From: an uncultured Acidobacteriia bacterium
GTDB lineage: Bacteria > Acidobacteriota > Terriglobia > Bryobacterales > Bryobacteraceae
Direction of reading: 5' to 3'
Length of the DNA: 43,413 bases
NCBI GenBank assembly: GCA_903825445.1
Contig: CAIKAS010000346.1
Coordinates: 1-43,413, forward strand
Positions 16,611-24,987 of the stretch are shown here, in pieces. The position numbers were made by a program, and so were the translations under genes. The notes under the pieces are model-generated. The model was not told the origin of the DNA, did no database searches, and saw only the letters and a program-made list of their open reading frames with translations. Within the stretch, counting starts at the first letter, position 1; each line of letters starts with the position of its first letter.

Positions 16611-17912
16611 ATGTTTTCTCAAAAGAATTGCCGACAGCGGCTCGAAGTGTGGCTTTTTTACGGACTTGCCGTCGCGGCGGCTTCGCTGGCCACGATTGCG
16701 TTTGGGGCTGATCCGGTGGCGGACCCGGTTTTCGCACGGGTTCGAGCCGGTGTTTTAGCCGATATTACCGATTCGCGGGGTATCGCCTGCATGGAATCGG
16801 TAGAACGAACGCGGTATTTGGCGCGGAAGGTAAATCGGGGAAGCAGTTGCTCCGACTGGATCGCGGCAGCATCCAATGCGCCTCACGGCGCCGTAGAATG
16901 GCACGAACGGCTCCGGCTGGACGTGACTGCGGCCCCGGAGGGCGAAGAGTTCGCGCCGACGGGCGCCAGCCGATTTGAAGCGAAGGATACGGCGGGCATT
17001 CTTCGATCCGCGTCCGCGGGCCAGGGCGAATTCAGCACGTTTTTGCGCAACCTTTTTGCGGGAGATGGCGAGTCCTTTCAATCCCGCGGAATCCAGCAAA
17101 CACCCCTCGGAAAGCTGTTGGAGTTCGGATTCTCAGTGCCGGCCGCGAAGAGTCATTTCGTGTACAGCGGTCCCGACGGAAATGCCGCTGCCACGCCTTC
17201 CGGATACCGCGGTACGATTTACGCCCTTCCCGATTCGAGTGATTTGAAGCGTTTGACGCTGGAAGCGGACGACGCAGGTGAAGCATGCCGTGTGCAGTAT
17301 GCCATCGACTACCGCGACACAAGAATCGGCGAGCACACAGTCATATTGCCGCAGAGTTCCGTCATGGACGTTGTTTACCGTGATGGCAGAGAGTTGCATA
17401 GCGAAACCTACTATTCGAGTTGCCGTCGGCCGGTGGCAGATCCGCCGGTTGCGATGAAGGCAGAGCCGAAACCGATGCCGCCCGGTATTCGACTGCGAGT
17501 GCGCTTTCAGGTTCCAATAGACGGGGAAACAGCGGCGAGCGGCGACCCGATTATCGGCGTCGTTCGTACCACGGTGAAGGACAAACAGAACGGCATGATC
17601 GTTCATGCGGGAGACCGTCTGCACGGCAGGATCGTCAGGATTGAGCAGCAGTTGCTGCCTGAGCCGATGTGGAATGTCGCGATCGTTTTCCAAACCATAG
17701 AGCGTGGCGTGGGCGATCACGGCATCGATCAGGGGGTGGAGCAACCCGTTTCGCTCGTGCCGCTGGACGATGGAGACCGGGAGCCGCACGATGAGGCCAT
17801 GGGTCCGGCGGAACTCCAGCGGCTGCGGCCACCGGGCGGGGCGTATTTCGTGTTTCACGGTGGGAGTGCCGTAGTGGATAAGTCGTTTGAGACGGAGTGG
17901 GAGACGCGTTAG
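16611..17912 (+). CDS. Secreted protein of unknown function
   Basis: About 433 residues with an N-terminal hydrophobic segment (residues 14-32, LEVWLFYGLAVAAASLATIA) that is a signal peptide or anchor. Residues 120-280 form a beta-rich module whose pattern (GEFSTFLRNLF ... GYRGTIYALPDSSDLKRLTLEA) recalls the C-terminal part of the protein at 23310-24929. The last 150 residues (RLRVRFQVPIDGETAASGDP, VHAGDRLHGRIVRIE) look like a second beta domain with a faint resemblance to TrbI/VirB10-type barrels. No function is assigned. The frame is open from a TTG at 16599; the ATG at 16611 is preferred. It converges with the CxxCH gene, 7 bases away. Confidence 0.7.
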   Translation: MFSQKNCRQRLEVWLFYGLAVAAASLATIAFGADPVADPVFARVRAGVLADITDSRGIACMESVERTRYLARKVNRGSSCSDWIAAASNAPHGAVEWHERLRLDVTAAPEGEEFAPTGASRFEAKDTAGILRSASAGQGEFSTFLRNLFAGDGESFQSRGIQQTPLGKLLEFGFSVPAAKSHFVYSGPDGNAAATPSGYRGTIYALPDSSDLKRLTLEADDAGEACRVQYAIDYRDTRIGEHTVILPQSSVMDVVYRDGRELHSETYYSSCRRPVADPPVAMKAEPKPMPPGIRLRVRFQVPIDGETAASGDPIIGVVRTTVKDKQNGMIVHAGDRLHGRIVRIEQQLLPEPMWNVAIVFQTIERGVGDHGIDQGVEQPVSLVPLDDGDREPHDEAMGPAELQRLRPPGGAYFVFHGGSAVVDKSFETEWETR

Positions 17913-17919
17913 AAGAACT

Positions 17920-18975
17920 TCAGAACCAGCCTGGAAGATCTTTTTTCGTATCGCGCAGAATGGCAATGATGGCGTTCCGGTCGGCTTCCGACAAAATGCG
18001 ATACCGGGTATCTGCCATCTCACCGGAAAGAATCTTCCGCATTCGCCGGTAAACAGCGTCTTTCGTGGCCGCCGGAAGTCCGTCGAACGCATCCGTGTAG
18101 ATCATATAGCTGCACGGGTAACGCATCAGCCGGTGGTCCAGATCGAAGTCACGAAGACTGCGGCCCAGGTGATCGCGGGGACCCTGTGCGGAAAACTGTT
18201 CCGCAAAGCCAGAGTTTCCGCGAATCGGCCCCGGCAGAGTCGCTTCATCGACGAATAGAAGTGCATCGGCCAGTTCCTCCGCGTTATCGGGATGCGCGAG
18301 CAGATTCATGATACGGGTCTGGTGTGCGAAGACCGTCAACGCGACGATGTCGCTTGTAGATGCCAGGGAAAACATCGGATCGAATGCGGGCCGGAGCTCG
18401 CGCCGTTCGCCGTTAGCGAAAACCGCATTGCCCGCATGGCTCGCAGGCGGAAAACTTCCGGTCACAAACCAGCCGCCCCAGAGCCTGGCCAACGGCGTCC
18501 GGTTGTCCACCTCAATCTGGCCGGAGGGAATTCCGTCGGGCGTAGAGACTACGCTGGTCAGTCTTGTATTGGCGGATTTGTGGCAGTTGAGGCAGTCTTC
18601 ACGAGGCGTCAGCAGCTCATTCGGCCGCTGCATCAGAACGTAAAACCGGATCCCGTGTCCAGGATCCTGCGCAGCCAGTTCGATGAAGCCCGTACGCACC
18701 CAGCCGACTGCGACGGAATCGTTGAAAAACAAAATGCGCGGATTGGCAGGCTCGATGCGCAGCGACTGAATGCTGGTTTTCGAAAAGACGGCCATCTGTG
18801 ACTCGACGGGTACGTGAAGCGCATTGAGCAGCGCGGGCAGGTAGCCGTACGGACCCTCAAAGGGGAGGTGAACCTCACCTTTCCCGATGCGGTGGCTGAG
18901 CGCCGCGACCGGGTCTTCGCCGAAGGCCAGTGCCGCCGCGAAGGCCGTTAGTGCGAGGCTGCGGAAGAAAGCCAC
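17920..18975 (-). CDS. Exported CxxCH (cytochrome c-like) protein
   Basis: A 351-residue protein with a signal peptide (SLALTAFAAALAFGED). A single haem-c attachment motif CLNCH lies at 128-132, following PREDCLNCHKSA. The rest shows no standard cytochrome domain, and no other CxxCH is present, so it is a one-haem protein with large extra domains or a protein in which the motif has another role. Candidate distal ligands cannot be picked. It probably acts in the periplasm. Its start overlaps the end of the PEP-CTERM gene by 28 bases, so it is the third gene of a three-gene unit. Confidence 0.68.
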   Translation of the reverse strand: MAFFRSLALTAFAAALAFGEDPVAALSHRIGKGEVHLPFEGPYGYLPALLNALHVPVESQMAVFSKTSIQSLRIEPANPRILFFNDSVAVGWVRTGFIELAAQDPGHGIRFYVLMQRPNELLTPREDCLNCHKSANTRLTSVVSTPDGIPSGQIEVDNRTPLARLWGGWFVTGSFPPASHAGNAVFANGERRELRPAFDPMFSLASTSDIVALTVFAHQTRIMNLLAHPDNAEELADALLFVDEATLPGPIRGNSGFAEQFSAQGPRDHLGRSLRDFDLDHRLMRYPCSYMIYTDAFDGLPAATKDAVYRRMRKILSGEMADTRYRILSEADRNAIIAILRDTKKDLPGWF

Positions 18976-19598
18976 TTGCGTCCCAGGCCGCGCCGCACGA
19001 TACCGCGGAACGCGACAAATGCCAGCAGGCCCGCAAACAGCAACCGTGCTGGCGAAGGTTCGGGAATAACCACTTCGACGCTTTCGGAAAGCGTCGAAGT
19101 GACGTTAGTGTCCAGGTTTGTGAAATCGATATAAACTGTCGCCTGATAGATGCCATCTGGCGTGCCCGTCGGGATATCCACGCCAAAGATCGGCCCGGTG
19201 TAGATGTCTTGCGGATTGCCGTCGCCTGTGAGGCCATCGCCATCGCCGGCATTCGGATCACCGCTCATGAGGCCTACCGGCGCAGTGTAGTCGAAAGTCA
19301 GCGGTCCCGAGAAAATCGTCGGGTCGGAATTCAGAGTGTAGGCGACGCTCACCAGATCGTAAGAATAATACCCGCTGCCTCCGATGTTGTCGGTCAAAGG
19401 ATCGCCATAGTCGGTTATAGTGCCGGTGAAGAGCACGCAGTTAGGCGCCATGCAGGGCGGACCGGGCTCTGGATTTAAGCCAGTTGGTGCACCGTATCCA
19501 TTATTCGAATCAAGGGTCAGGGTGACAATCGGATCGGCATGCGCCACGGCGGTCAGCACCAGTGCGGCGAGGAAAATGGAGTTCAGGAATGTTCGCAT
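18948..19598 (-). CDS. PEP-CTERM sorting-signal protein
   Basis: About 216 residues. A signal peptide (MRTFLNSIFLAALVLTAVAH) is followed by an Asp/Gly/Asn-rich beta-type body with the stretch DPNAGDGDGLTGDGNPQD, which may bind calcium. The C-terminus has the full PEP-CTERM pattern: VIPEPSP, a hydrophobic helix (ARLLFAGLLAFVAF) and a basic tail (RRGLGRK). Such proteins are processed by an exosortase and are often linked to exopolysaccharide production; no exosortase gene is in the window. The ATG at 19598 was chosen over an upstream in-frame ATG at 19655 because it gives a proper signal peptide. It starts 4 bases after the beta-propeller gene. Confidence 0.82.
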   Translation of the reverse strand: MRTFLNSIFLAALVLTAVAHADPIVTLTLDSNNGYGAPTGLNPEPGPPCMAPNCVLFTGTITDYGDPLTDNIGGSGYYSYDLVSVAYTLNSDPTIFSGPLTFDYTAPVGLMSGDPNAGDGDGLTGDGNPQDIYTGPIFGVDIPTGTPDGIYQATVYIDFTNLDTNVTSTLSESVEVVIPEPSPARLLFAGLLAFVAFRGIVRRGLGRKWLSSAASH

Positions 19599-19602
19599 TT
19601 GA

Positions 19603-21246
19603 TTAATTCCCCACCGCGAACAAAATCGCGTCGTTGACTGCGTAAATGGTGCCATCCGGGCCGATGGCCGTTGGAGTATAAGCTTCGCCCCGTCCAGACG
19701 TCAGGCTGAGGCCCTGCAAGAGCGAATTCGTCGTAAAGTCCCAGCGATAAACCGTGCCATCTTCGCTGTTGATGATGGCGGCTTTCGTATAGGGATCGAT
19801 AGCCGCTGAATTGATACACCACTCCTTCACCGAGGGCAAAGAGCCGTTCGGAGTAACTCCGTTAACAGTTATAACCTCATGCATCACGGTGACGGATGAA
19901 GTGGAATACTCGTCCTGTTGGGTTGCGTTGGGGTCCAGAATGCCAACCTTGTTGACGCCATTGCCAGTCCCGGCACCTATGTAGTTGTTGTACTTGGTGA
20001 GTATCAGGTAAGACGACGTGCCGGTGTAGGAAGGCACAGCACTGGAGGGGACCACGGAGGCGGTGTCGTCCCAGCCAAAAGAGCCCGGCGTTTTGGTCAC
20101 ATCGAGGGTCGAATCGAAGTGCAGCAGCCAGCCGCGGTCGTTGTGCGAGGTGCAGCAGGGAGATTCGAGGACGCCATAGTAGACGTCGCCGTCCGGGCCG
20201 ACCATTGGCGCCGCAGTGCTGTCGGAGGATACTGTTGCCAGTACCGTTGTCGGATTGCGGGGATCGTACAGAGCAGCCGAAGATATCTTCTTCATGGTGG
20301 AAGCGCTTATGGATACCAGGTGACCTGTGTCGAATTCGCCACCATTCGAAGTTGCGACGTAAATCGTCGTCTGCGGATTGCTTAGAGCGGGAGCGCAATT
20401 CAATGCGATCTGGCTGTCGCCAGAGAGTGCCGTCGCCGCGATCCAGTTACCCGTGCCTGCGAATGAGACTTTGGCGATTCCGCTGCTGAGCCCCAGCGGA
20501 GTGGATCCCGTCACGATAAAGCCGAAATACACGTTGCCTGATCGATCCGTCGTCAAGGGCGTTGAGATTTGCACATTGCTGTTGTAGGTGGCGGCATTAT
20601 TCGTATAGCCGTTGGCTCCGGTCATTCCGTAAAAAGCGAATTGTCCGGTCTTGCCCGACTGCCCGTTCGGCCCCGTTGCGGAGTTCGGCAGGTCTCGATA
20701 GTAGATTGTTCCGCCGGCGCCGGCATAGAAAAGCCTCGTGCCCAGTGCGAGCGCTGGGCCGTACGGCGGTGTCCAGTCGTGCCCCGGCAGTGTGTAGTCG
20801 GAGGTGAGCGTGTAAATCGGTGCTCCTGTACCTCCATTGAAGGCCTTTAGCTGGAAACCGGCACCATTGTTACCTACAGGAACGATGACTGTGTTACCGG
20901 CGGTAATGACGGGCGAACCATAATGTACGAACAGGTCGCCGGTGCCACCGCCCGGGGGATTCAGATCCACGGGAGTCTGCCAGTGGATATTGCTGAGAGC
21001 CTGAGCCGGTGTGACTGATACTGCAGTGTGTTGCGGATCATGTCCGTATCCTGTCCATGGGATGCTCGTCGATTGTGCTGGAACAAGGCACGGGGTGGTC
21101 AGAAGGAGAGCGAGAGGGAGGAACTGTTTCAGCCGCGAGACTCCGATTTCGCAGTGCGGGCCCCCGCCGACGATATCATCGGACGCCTGTGAATAGAGCA
21201 GCCCAGGACTTGTTGAGAGGGCGATTACGGTCAGCAACCGGTTCAT
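19603..21246 (-). CDS. Secreted PQQ-like beta-propeller protein
   Basis: A 547-residue protein. The body has repeated blades with motifs such as LTTDRSGNVYFGFIV, GPDGDVYYGVLES and GPDGTIYAVND, as in PQQ-like or WD-type propeller proteins that act outside the cytoplasm. No PQQ-binding residues can be confirmed, so enzyme activity is not assumed. The ATG at 21246 has GGAGG nine bases upstream. Oddly, the N-terminus holds two export-signal-like stretches: residues 1-22 (MNRLLTVIALSTSPGLLYSQ) and about 38-60 (RLKQFLPLALLLTTPCLVPA). First gene of a tight unit with the PEP-CTERM and CxxCH genes. Confidence 0.72.
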   Translation of the reverse strand: MNRLLTVIALSTSPGLLYSQASDDIVGGGPHCEIGVSRLKQFLPLALLLTTPCLVPAQSTSIPWTGYGHDPQHTAVSVTPAQALSNIHWQTPVDLNPPGGGTGDLFVHYGSPVITAGNTVIVPVGNNGAGFQLKAFNGGTGAPIYTLTSDYTLPGHDWTPPYGPALALGTRLFYAGAGGTIYYRDLPNSATGPNGQSGKTGQFAFYGMTGANGYTNNAATYNSNVQISTPLTTDRSGNVYFGFIVTGSTPLGLSSGIAKVSFAGTGNWIAATALSGDSQIALNCAPALSNPQTTIYVATSNGGEFDTGHLVSISASTMKKISSAALYDPRNPTTVLATVSSDSTAAPMVGPDGDVYYGVLESPCCTSHNDRGWLLHFDSTLDVTKTPGSFGWDDTASVVPSSAVPSYTGTSSYLILTKYNNYIGAGTGNGVNKVGILDPNATQQDEYSTSSVTVMHEVITVNGVTPNGSLPSVKEWCINSAAIDPYTKAAIINSEDGTVYRWDFTTNSLLQGLSLTSGRGEAYTPTAIGPDGTIYAVNDAILFAVGN

Positions 21247-21370
21247 GTACAAATGCCTCCGTGACCGGGCGGTCGATGCCGCAAGGTGCATGGAGCTATC
21301 TTATCGCGCAAGCAGAGTATTCGGCCGTGCGGAGATGTGGGCAAGAGTACATCCCCGCATGGCGGCGCGG

Positions 21371-23239
21371 CTATCGGTTGACATAGATGGTTTTGCCGCC
21401 GGCGCTGCTGACCGGGTGGAGCGCCTGCATTCCTACCAAACCACGCAGATGGTTGAGCTTTTCGTCGTCGGAGGCGACGTACCAGCGATCGGAGCTGCGC
21501 CACTTTTCGACAAAGTCGGCGTCACCAATGAACATCCGGGGAGCGTCGGGGGCGTAGGATCCATATTCCAGATTATTGACCCGTCCGTTCAGAAGAAAAC
21601 CGGTGCGGTTTCCATAGTAGAAAACTGAGGAAAACTCGTAGTAGGGGTCATCGACAATCAGGCCACCGGGTGGAGCATGGTTGAGCGCCAGGGCCAGAGG
21701 ATACGAACCGAGGTAGGGGTCAAAAGCGACCAGCGCCACGCGAGCGGCCTGGAAGAAGAGAACCATCATGAGCGCCAGCGCGAGGGCGGCATGCCGCCTG
21801 CTGCGGGCGAAAGCGCCTGCCGATCCCACCAGCGTGGCAACGGCGGCGATCGCCAGAGGAAAGCGCAAATAGGCCAAAGACGCGGCCGTGAGATCGCCCA
21901 TGTGGCCCAGCGAAAGCGTATAGTCGTCCGGATGGTGGGTAAGGGCCTGGGCGATGTCTCCCGGCGTCGGAATTCCCCAGCTGATTCTTAGCGCACCAGC
22001 AATCGCCAGGCAGGCACAAGCGGCGACAACGCCCACAGTGCGCATACACCAGTGCCACGCCTTCTCTCCGGACTCCGACATCGCGCTTCCAATCAGGATT
22101 GCGAACGCCGGATAAGCGGGCATTGAATAATACTCCTCCGTCGGAACGAAGGCCAGGAAGCCGATGACGACACCGATCCAGCAGAGTGCAAGAAGATGCA
22201 TCCGGGAGGCAGGTCTTCGATCCCGATATCGAAGCCGCGTCGCACGTATCAGGAACATACTCCAGGGAAACAGCCACGCGAGATGCAAAAGCCAGAACCA
22301 CGGTAACCTGACGTTGGAAAAATCGTGAGGATAGCGGCGGCCCAGAAACCGCAGAATCTGCTCATTGAAAAAGTGATACCAGAAGAAACCGCGGTAGATG
22401 CCCGGCGTGCTGTGCATCGAAAAATCGAGGACCGGCGGATTTTTCAGTGCTGCCAGCACGTACCAGGGTGCGGCAATGATCAGCGAAAGCAGTATGCCGC
22501 GGACCGGCATTAAACTTCGCCGTACGTCGCGCGACCGCCAGAGGCCAGTGACGAGCAAGTAGATGAGTATCGGGCCAATTGAGAAGACGACGGCGATCCG
22601 GCCTTTAAGCAGGAATCCGGCGGCCATCGCGACCCAGCCGCACAGCGCCCAGTGGCGGCGTCGTGTTTCATCGCCAATAGCTCGGAAGAACCCACTGATG
22701 GCTACCGTGACGGCGAAGCTGAGCGCGACATCGGGGATCAGTATTCGGGTAAACAGCCAGAGTCCGCAACAAGTGGCCAGGCACAGACCGGCATAGAGCC
22801 CGGCTCTCTCTCCGATGGAGTCGCGGGCCATTCTGGCAACGAGCCAGCACAACAGGACCGAACAGAGAAAAGTGGGCAGGCGGGCAGACGTTTCGATGTC
22901 GCCAAAGATTTCCATGGACGCCGCTACCATCCAGTACATGAGAGGCGGTTTCTAAAAGTAACGAACGCCATTGAGTCGCGGCGTCACCCAGTCGCCGGAC
23001 TGGATCATGTTGCGGGAAATTTGCGCCCGGGCGGCGTCTTCATCGTCCATCAGATGCGGTGGGCTGAAAAGGGAGGGCAGGAAGACTAAGAGTGCAAACA
23101 GAATGACAATGAGTTCCGCGCGTCGCGGCCAGCGAAGAGAAGAACCAGGCGGGTTGCCGTGTCCGTGGAGAGATGTCTCTGTTGTTGTGCTCACTGCGGG
23201 CATGAATCCAGCAATTGTACCGCTCTTCGAACCGTACAT
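21371..23239 (-). pseudogene. ArnT-like GT39 glycosyltransferase gene interrupted by in-frame TAG
   Basis: Two open segments in one frame, 22952-23239 and 21371-22951, together encode a full-length GT39 protein closely related to that at 10912-12738 (both share RAGLYAGLC and LFTRILIPDV). The break is a TAG at 22952-22954. In the sister gene the same place reads YLEKSPLIYW; here it reads YF-stop-KPPLMYW, so one base change of GAG to TAG at a conserved glutamate explains it. Upstream part: the signal-anchor helix and SPPHLMDDEDAARAQISRNM. The remainder is undamaged, with about 11 helices. Start could be 23203 or 23239. Either a recent pseudogene, a sequencing error, or a recoded stop; the downstream ORF could restart at the ATG at 22939 but would lack the catalytic loop. 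Confidence 0.8.
22952..22954 (-). other. Premature amber codon in the GT39 gene
   Basis: This TAG replaces the glutamate codon of the YxEKxPxxYW segment that is conserved in ArnT-type enzymes, including the sister gene in this window. The reading frame on both sides continues without any shift. Confidence 0.8.
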
Positions 23240-23309
23240 GCTGCAGAGAACCGGCCGGAGGCGAACGCGGGGTCCCTGTCAGTTCCAACTGAAACGAAAC
23301 CGGCGACTG

Positions 23310-24929
23310 TTACTTTTCCGTGCCTTCGAACGTGATGTTGGATTCCGCCCCGTATTTCTTGTAATTGCGGAAATCGGTCGTGTTGCGGGTACAGTCCGAC
23401 GTACCGCGGACACAACTCAGCGATTCGGCGTGTGTGGGCAGCAGAACCTTTTGATCGCTGATGGACACGAAGTCGTAGTCGATTGACGATTCGGCGGTAT
23501 CGAGCGGGAAGGTTCGGGGCAGATTGCGCGCGGCAATTTCAATTCTCAGGACTCGGTAGGTTGCCTTGTCGACCCAGATTGCTCCGGTGTAAGACGGCTT
23601 GTAGGTTTGCCCATCGGCATGCAGGGTCCACGTGGAACGCGGCTGCTCCACCGTGTAATCGTAACGCCATGCCGTACGGTTCGAGTAGGTCACACTGCGC
23701 TGGTTGCGGAAATCGGCGTCGGTGCCCGGCGCAAGGATCGCCTGCAGCATACTGGCAAACTCACCCTCCGACCAGGATCCGGTCTGCTCGATATACTTCG
23801 TCGGCTTGCCGTTCACCATAACGTTGGTGTAACGCTCTTTGCCATCCTCATAAATCAGGTCAGTGGTAACGATGTCCAGCGGTTGCCACGTTGTGTTTCC
23901 ACCGCGGGCCGCTCCTGTTTGGTAGCGGTTCGTGTACTGCTTCACCACGTAATTCGGCAGTGTCTCACTGAAAGAAAAAGCTTCTTCGCGAGCCTGATCG
24001 ATCACCTCATCGGCGCCGGTTACGCTGGGGCGCGCGGCACTGCGGTTCGCTTCAGGGTCAGGTGTCGATCGATCCGATGAGCTCTGTGAGGCCTGATTCA
24101 CGACGGGCACACGTGTTACACCCGCCACGTCGTCGGCAGACAAGCCCGGCCTTTCGGTACTGGCGACCTGCGTCGGCTGGTTCGGATTCGGTGCCGAAGA
24201 GGATGCGGGGGCACCGCGCCGGAGTACGGGAGGCCCGGAATCGTCGCTCGAAGCAGAAGGCGAGGAGACCGGCTGGGAAACGGCAGGACGACTGGTTGGG
24301 GAAGAACTGGAATCGCCGGAGCTGGTGTTGGCGGAACCACCGCGTGAAGCTGACCCACCGGAGGCAGAGGTACTTTGGGCAGTTGCCGAATCGCTTTGAT
24401 CGGAATTGGAACGATGGAGGCGCGGCCGATCCGGGTCCGAGTCCGGAGTGTCGGGTCCACTGCCGGAGTGCGACGCCGAATCCGCAGCCTTCATGGCGGC
24501 CGCCTTATCTTCGGCGGTGCCTTTTTTGTTCATCGTGACGGTTTTAGAATAATAGTGGTCGTTATCGTCTCGTGTCGCTTCTACCGTGACGTGATCGCCC
24601 GGCTCAAAGTCCGACGCCTTCACTTTTCCCATAGTGGAAAGATACTTCGTGCCGTTTTGGACCTGCACCAGGACGATGCGGTCGTCACCCGCGTCAATGA
24701 CTAGTTCGGTATTAGAGACTTCGCGCAGACTGCCGGTGAGCGTCTCGGTAGGGCCATACACTCTGGGTGTGTTCTGCGACGGACCCTGCTGCCCGCCAGG
24801 ATACCTGTTACCGCCGGGAAGGCGGATCCCGCCAAATTGTGCAACGGCCGGGGAGACCAAGAGCGCGGTGGCGCACAGCGCGGGGATGAACCAGCGGGGC
24901 ATACGATATTGAGACGCCCGGAAAGACAT
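23310..24929 (-). CDS. Large secreted protein with Ser-rich linker, unknown function
   Basis: A 539-residue protein. A signal peptide ends near residue 31 (LLVSPAVAQ). Residues 58-140 form a small beta domain (ETLTGSLREVSNTELVIDAG, FEPGDHVTVEATRD) resembling DUF5666-type or OB-like modules. Residues 140-300 are a low-complexity Ser/Asp/Pro-rich linker. The C-terminal 210 residues are a beta-rich module (NYVVKQYTNRYQTG, YTGAIWVDKATYRVLRIEI, a Cys pair in LSCVRGTSDCTR) whose pattern resembles the protein at 16611-17912. Probably in the periplasm or outer membrane. No function is assigned. It sits 58 bases downstream of flagellin on the same strand, but the relation is unclear. Confidence 0.7.
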   Translation of the reverse strand: MSFRASQYRMPRWFIPALCATALLVSPAVAQFGGIRLPGGNRYPGGQQGPSQNTPRVYGPTETLTGSLREVSNTELVIDAGDDRIVLVQVQNGTKYLSTMGKVKASDFEPGDHVTVEATRDDNDHYYSKTVTMNKKGTAEDKAAAMKAADSASHSGSGPDTPDSDPDRPRLHRSNSDQSDSATAQSTSASGGSASRGGSANTSSGDSSSSPTSRPAVSQPVSSPSASSDDSGPPVLRRGAPASSSAPNPNQPTQVASTERPGLSADDVAGVTRVPVVNQASQSSSDRSTPDPEANRSAARPSVTGADEVIDQAREEAFSFSETLPNYVVKQYTNRYQTGAARGGNTTWQPLDIVTTDLIYEDGKERYTNVMVNGKPTKYIEQTGSWSEGEFASMLQAILAPGTDADFRNQRSVTYSNRTAWRYDYTVEQPRSTWTLHADGQTYKPSYTGAIWVDKATYRVLRIEIAARNLPRTFPLDTAESSIDYDFVSISDQKVLLPTHAESLSCVRGTSDCTRNTTDFRNYKKYGAESNITFEGTEK

Positions 24930-24987
24930 GATGGTTGCGCGACTTCCTAACGCAGAGTGTCTGTTCCATTATCGCTCAGATGGGATG

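Noticed and set aside
17133..18092. A 319-codon open frame on the minus strand
   Set aside because: It lies across the 3' half of the secreted protein gene and the end of the CxxCH gene, is rich in Arg/His/Pro as mirror frames in high-GC DNA are, and shows no motif.
21139..21141. Valine codon before the second signal-like segment as a start of the beta-propeller gene
   Set aside because: The codon is GTC, which is not a normal initiation codon; the ATG at 21246 with GGAGG is the supported start.
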